Made by a program: the position numbers and the translations under genes
Notes under the pieces: model-generated
Seen by the model: the letters and a program-made list of their open reading frames with translations, nothing else
What the model was told of the DNA's origin: nothing
Database searches by the model: none
NCBI GenBank assembly: GCA_037974665.1
Contig: CM075778.1
Span: 22,758,001 to 22,822,000, forward strand
Reading direction: 5' to 3'
Length of the DNA: 64,000 nucleotides
From: Ehretia macrophylla
Taxonomy: Eukaryota; Streptophyta; Magnoliopsida; Boraginales; Ehretiaceae
Shown: positions 59,256 through 64,000 of the stretch, in pieces
How positions within the stretch are numbered: the stretch's first letter is position 1
How the letters are laid out: each line of letters starts with the position of its first letter

Positions 59256-60808
59256 GATTTTATAGGAAGTCATTGCGATGGTGGGACTTGAAATTGATAT
59301 AAGGGTAAATTGCTGTAATGCCGAATGAGGAATAGGATCGGAGGGATTTACTTCAGTGATAATTCATCCGGAAGAAGATGGGAATAGGAAAAGAATATTG
59401 GTGTAACTCCAGTCAACCAAGTTGTGTATATTTGAATTTTGATGTATGAACTCAGAAGAACAGGTTCTACTGATCAGTTTCGAGGCAGGACACGTTCCTT
59501 GAGAAGAAGCATCAAGTTGGTTGGCCTCAGTCATCTTACAGTTCGTATATGGCCTTTGGTTCAAAATTATTCATTTCTCATAATGTATAAGCAAAACGTA
59601 AAATATAGAAAGACAGAGGAGATAGAAAAATCCGTCAGTGTATTATCTGTACAGTTCTTCAATGATTATTCATTTATTTGCTAGTTCTTAATTTGAATTG
59701 TCATGGTTGAACGTACAGGTGGTACAATAACCACGCTTGATTTGTTATTGTATGTTCAACTTTCTGTGTTTATATGTTCTGCAGAAAGCAAAGGTTTGCA
59801 GTCGAAGGCTTTTTCTTTCAGCAACTTCAACTCCTTGTGCAGGCAATCCTCCTCAATGCCCCGAGAAGTCGCATTACCTTCTCGTCCGGGCACAAAATGT
59901 GCATAGCTGCAACATTCTACTTTTGGTGATTATCTGTGGAGAAATTCATTATCTGATTGATGGTGTGACACTGTGACTTATCGGCACTCAAGTTAGTTTA
60001 TAGCTTCTCAGCCCAACTTTCTGTTTCATCTTGTATCTGGCTTAAACTTCCTGCTCTAAAAAGGTTTCTCTTTACCTTCTTAGCTCTCAGATAGTGCTTG
60101 ATAGAAGCTAATACTTGAAAAATCATGATAGAAGCATTATTTTGTAGATATTTGCCAAGTAAAATTATGAAATGAATTGATTATAAAGTAGGATAAAAAC
60201 TTGTAATTATAACTGTTGAAACTAACATTGTGTTCGGATTCACTTTTTTAGGGACAGGAAAGGAAGGGGAATGATGAAGGAGTCAATCTCCTTGTCTAAA
60301 TTTATTTTTTTGACTAGGGGAATAAGAAAATGGAGGGATTATTAGAGCTAGTTTTGTGTTTTCTTCTTTCACTAAGAAAATGAGAAAAATTTCCTTGCAA
60401 CATTTCTTTCTTTTATGGTTCTTTTCTTTTCATTTCTTTCCTTTCCTTTCCTTTCCCTCGTGAATCCTAACTTAACAAAATGGAAATTAGATTTTGTCCG
60501 TTCTATTAGGGTTGTTGGTAGAAATAAGTGATATTCTAAAATTCATATAATCGATCTGATTTAGTGAAATAGAACATGGTTTCGCTTGCTTTCGTTTATG
60601 AACGATATAGTTTTTGCTTTTCGTGTATTTTTCATTCGTGGCACCATACAATTTTGTTCTCATTGAATTGCCACATTCTAACACGAATTTATAGACAGAT
60701 GATTATCCAATTACTCAAATCAATCGATCTTTTAGCATGTGGTACACGTGGAAGTACCGTTCGGGTGGAGTTAGATTTGATTTCCTTGTGTGCTAAAACA
60801 AATATCTC
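59256..60808. other. Convergent intergenic region (ER-ANT1-like and USP 3' ends)
   Basis: The first several hundred bases read as ER-ANT1 3'UTR-like DNA, and the part just below 60,809 would be the USP 3'UTR. CTTTC-rich runs lie near 60,425-60,460. No further gene recognised. Confidence 0.5.
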
Positions 60809-62926
60809 TTAAGCCAAAAGCCAAAAATTCTTATGACGTTTGGTGGTGATCAAATATCCTCCATACTTTTTGTTTTTCCTCCTCGCTGCAACAGTCATGC
60901 AATTGGAGTTCTGAATGCAGTAATCCACAACTCTACTTCTTGATCTATTCCCAGACCATATCATCCTTAAACGCCACATTATTGATCGTTTTCTTTGTCC
61001 TAACACCAGTAGCGAGACCTTTAGTTGTTTAGCTGCTTCAACAATTACTGGTCCCTTTTCCTTTCCTTCTTGCAATGTGATCTCCACATTTACCTGATTC
61101 AGGAATACATAGAATCAGTACGTATGTTTCGTTATTATTGATCATTCAAAATATGCATGTTACGGCAAAGAAAATCTGGTCTTTGTTCATGAACATGTTC
61201 AGAATATTTGTTGTTCAGTGTCTCGGTTAAGAATTATGGAGATTCATCTTAAAATCAATTGGTATCAGTTGGAGTATCTCAAGATATTATAAGACAATTT
61301 TGGAGTTCATGAGTTTTCGATGTAGTTCTAACACTTCCCTTCGCGTGTGACCTGATTTGAAGGAGGAGTCACATGGTGGATTAGCAAACATGAAATATTA
61401 ACATCAAACACACATGGAGATAAGACTGGACCAAAGGTTCAACTATACATATTAAGAATTATGGTGTTTAATTCTAAAACTAATTAGTGTTAAATGGAGT
61501 AATTCAGGATCTTATAAGGTAGTTTTAAACTTTATGATTTTTCAGTGTGAGATAAATATATATATCCTAATCATCTTGGCCTCAAATATGGTAAATGACG
61601 AAAGAAGCCACATATAGAATGATGCAAATGCAAAGTCAGATGAATTACAGGAGGAGGGCAATTTAGAATTTCTGCAAATGATATAAAGAGTGAATTTAAA
61701 CGACTGCTGTTTTGTGGATTGACCCTAGTGAGCTAAGCTCCAAGTACATTCTTCCTTTTACGTCTTGATTGGGCTTCTTGTAAATTATCGTTTCAGGCAT
61801 GATTGACTCTTAACGAAAAATCTATGAAGATATAGGTTGCCAATTGAAAATAATTAGTGGCACCGATTAGAATCTTATTGTCATTAGTGATTGTTAAGCA
61901 CCATATGATTGTATTAGCACTCTTATCAACACCCCGTTGACTTTCATGGCATGAGCAAAAAATGAAACGAAATTTCTAACCTAAAAATAATAAAAACAAC
62001 ATTTGAAGTTAGATAGAATACTCAAATAGTGACTTGTTATTGTTAAAAGAACTGAATTCAAACCACGATCTTGATCTCTATTGTATAAAAAAAAAAGAAA
62101 AAAGAACACAACAAGATTATTGTATAATATACGTCACCAAAAAGAGCAATTTTGTGATCACATGTATCGGGACATATACTCTTGATAAAATGTATTGAGA
62201 ATTGGGGAGGGAGATTAGAGCTATTCAAATGTATACTTACTCCAGGTCTTCTATCTAGACATAAATTCTTCATTGAGCGAAGTACTTCAAAGGCTCTTTC
62301 ATATTCTACACTAGAATCTCCACCTGCGAGATAATAAAAACGTATCATATTGTCATTTTTATGAGAAACACCGTAATAGATTAACAAATTAAAACAAATA
62401 TAGATATTATGAGGAGCGTGTTCTACCACTGAGCTAATAACTCGTCTGTGCAAGTCTCCCGTCGAGACTGATGGGGCTCCAATCCATATTTTTCTCCTTA
62501 ACAGGGAGGTGGATTTAAACTTGCTCGAATTGGAATCTTTGAAGACACATATTCTACACACACATAAGTAGATCAAAGGAGAGGCAAACTTTATATACCT
62601 GGTTTTGGGGGCTTGGTTACATGCAGAAGAATAATGGTATCCTCTGTTTGAACAGTGTGAGAAAGTGCCCACTGGAGAGCACCTTTGGCTTCAACACTCG
62701 AGTCAACAACCACCATGACTCTATTGCCAGTTTCAGAACCAACTGGCTTTGACACATAACAGTTGAAGGTCATTTCACCGGCCTTGCTTGAAAATTGATC
62801 AGTCTTCTCATCTGGTCTAATGAGGCTGTTGGTTTTCCTATATTGTTGACAAGGTGAACGGACGCGAACACGGGACACCGTGCGGTTCACGCAGAAGCTG
62901 AGGATTTTGGCTCGTACTCTAATCAT
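60809..62926 (-). CDS. Universal stress protein (USP) domain protein, three exons
   Basis: USP domains have a Rossmann-like ATP/adenine-nucleotide-binding fold and appear in many plant stress-related proteins. Exons (minus strand) are 62,599-62,926, 62,241-62,323 and 60,809-61,093. The joints are K-P-G/G-D-S across the first intron (phase 1) and R-R-P-G/V-N-V-E across the second (phase 0). All sites are GT-AG, giving about 231 aa. The first exon has a basic Arg/Ser-rich N-terminal extension of about 65 residues, then NRVMVVVDSSVEAKGALQWA (beta1-alpha1 of the USP fold) and IILLHVTKP. The last exon has KQLKVSLLVLGQRKRS, in place of the usual ATP-binding G-x-R loop, and VVDYCIQNSNCMTVAAR. The C-terminal tail is basic. 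Biochemical role unknown. Confidence 0.85.
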
Positions 62927-64000
62927 CTTTCGTTAAACCACAGGGGTGTTGTGATCTCAGGTGGGGGAGGGGGAGCGATTGTGAACAGTGTTAAGTAGGT
63001 GGTGTGAGCCAAATTCTATAATTGATAGTGATAAACTTGGTTGACTTATAAATGAGGAAAGAGTTATACAAGTCATGCAAATCATTATCTTCATTCTGTT
63101 TGTTTCTTTAATTTTCAAAGGTGGGGCACTTCTTAGACATGCTTAGCATGAAACCAAAGACCCATAGCGAGACTAGTAGTTGAATTGAATGTTCTTTGCC
63201 TAGCAAGACAGGAATTAATAAATTATTTTACACACGTAATCTCCGAAAATAATGTACAAATGTGCTTAGGCTAGCAAGCACCAACCAGCCAACTCCCAAC
63301 CGGGACAAACATGCAAAACCAGGAAAAGGTAACAATTGTATATACAGTTAGACAAATTAATAAAGATAATGAGAAAAAGGAAAGAATTAACTGGAAATTA
63401 CAGCTCAATAATTTTTGTCTACGATCAAATTAATGTTCCACATAACTTGGTGAAATGATAAACCCAACAAAAATAAGAACCCATTTTTTATCCTAGCAGG
63501 TAGCTAGAGTCAACTATGCTTGACGGAATGATATTAGAAAAAAAAAAAGAAGATATCTTTTAGATTTTGTTTACATCAAGGAAAACTTTTTGGATTCCCG
63601 AATTCGACTCAAGTACGACTTGTAGTCAAATTAACTTGTTACAATATAATCTTGTCTCACATGAAAAGGTCATGTAAGATCTTAGTTACTTCTAATACTA
63701 ATTCATTTTTGAATAAACTTCATGATTCTTAACATGGTGCCAAACAATCATTTTGGTTCAATCTTGTCCATCATGCGTCTATTCACGTGTGACCCATCTC
63801 TTTATTAGTCATGTAGTTACTTACTTTAGCTGCATTAACTGCATACATTTCGCTGCATTTCAATCCTAAATTTGATTCCTGGTTGCTCGTAGCTGACCAC
63901 CATTCAAAAAGTTGCATCTTCAATAATCAGTCGCAACTCACCACCTCAATCCTGATTTTGGTTCCTAGTTGCTCATAACTCACCATTCAAAAAATTGCAT
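62927..64000. other. USP upstream region to window end
   Basis: It should contain the USP promoter and 5'UTR. A TATA-like TTATAG (minus strand) lies near 63,018, which is weak. No gene recognised. Confidence 0.4.
63865..64000. repeat. Tandem repeat (period about 83 bp) reaching the window edge
   Basis: AATCCTAAATTTGATTCCTG and CATTCAAAAAGTTGCAT (about 63,863-63,917) recur as AATCCTGATTTTGGTTCCTA and CATTCAAAAAATTGCAT (63,948-64,000). The array probably continues beyond the window. Confidence 0.7.

Noticed and set aside
62058-62672. Long minus-strand open frame overlapping the USP gene
   Set aside because: It is exon 2 read through into both introns. Only the GDSSVEYERAFEVL stretch is coding, and splice sites on both sides fit the USP gene.

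Overview
The window is nuclear DNA from a flowering plant, most likely a eudicot. It is AT-rich and intron-bearing, with nested LTR retrotransposons, MITEs and microsatellites, and it carries plant-specific host genes: a GAUT11-type galacturonosyltransferase, an ER-type adenine nucleotide carrier, a plant cytosolic sulfotransferase and a universal stress protein. I cannot name the species.

Layout. 1-12,208 is an old, broken Ty1/Copia element. A 456-bp MULE-type MITE with a perfect 9-bp target duplication sits in it, and so does a minus-strand Ty3/Gypsy element with giant LTRs (2,894-10,886). 12,209-24,435 holds a second, related giant-LTR Gypsy element (14,016-24,217), probably inside an older terminal-inverted-repeat element and itself carrying a nested unclassified repeat. 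24,436-29,200 is a patchwork: microsatellites, a Copia LTR-like block, a pogo/Emigrant-like DNA transposon with TA duplications, and a second copy of a roughly 600-bp sequence also seen at 12,209. A sulfotransferase gene with one frameshift lies at 29,496-30,522 (minus). 31,142-41,927 is a 5'-truncated minus-strand Gypsy element of Tat/Retand type with a long plus-strand (antisense) ORF, a 67-bp tandem array and a solo LTR inserted in its pol. 42,460-44,675 holds two adjacent long-TIR DNA elements.

The right third is gene space. GAUT11-like lies at 45,235-50,509 (minus, two exons, one apparent 1-nt deletion, a LINE fragment in the intron). ER-ANT1-like lies at 55,352-59,255 (plus, three coding exons, probably a 5'UTR intron holding a hAT MITE). 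A USP-domain gene lies at 60,809-62,926 (minus, three exons). The last two are convergent neighbours.

How the genes relate: they are ordinary monocistronic plant genes with no sign of a shared pathway. I did not find a convincing undescribed system. The observations most worth following are the pair of giant-LTR elements that share a compact, gag-pol-less internal region (a candidate non-autonomous family), the antisense ORF plus 67-bp array of the Tat-like element, and two otherwise well-conserved host genes that each differ from an open frame by one small indel, which raises the question of assembly error versus real pseudogenes.
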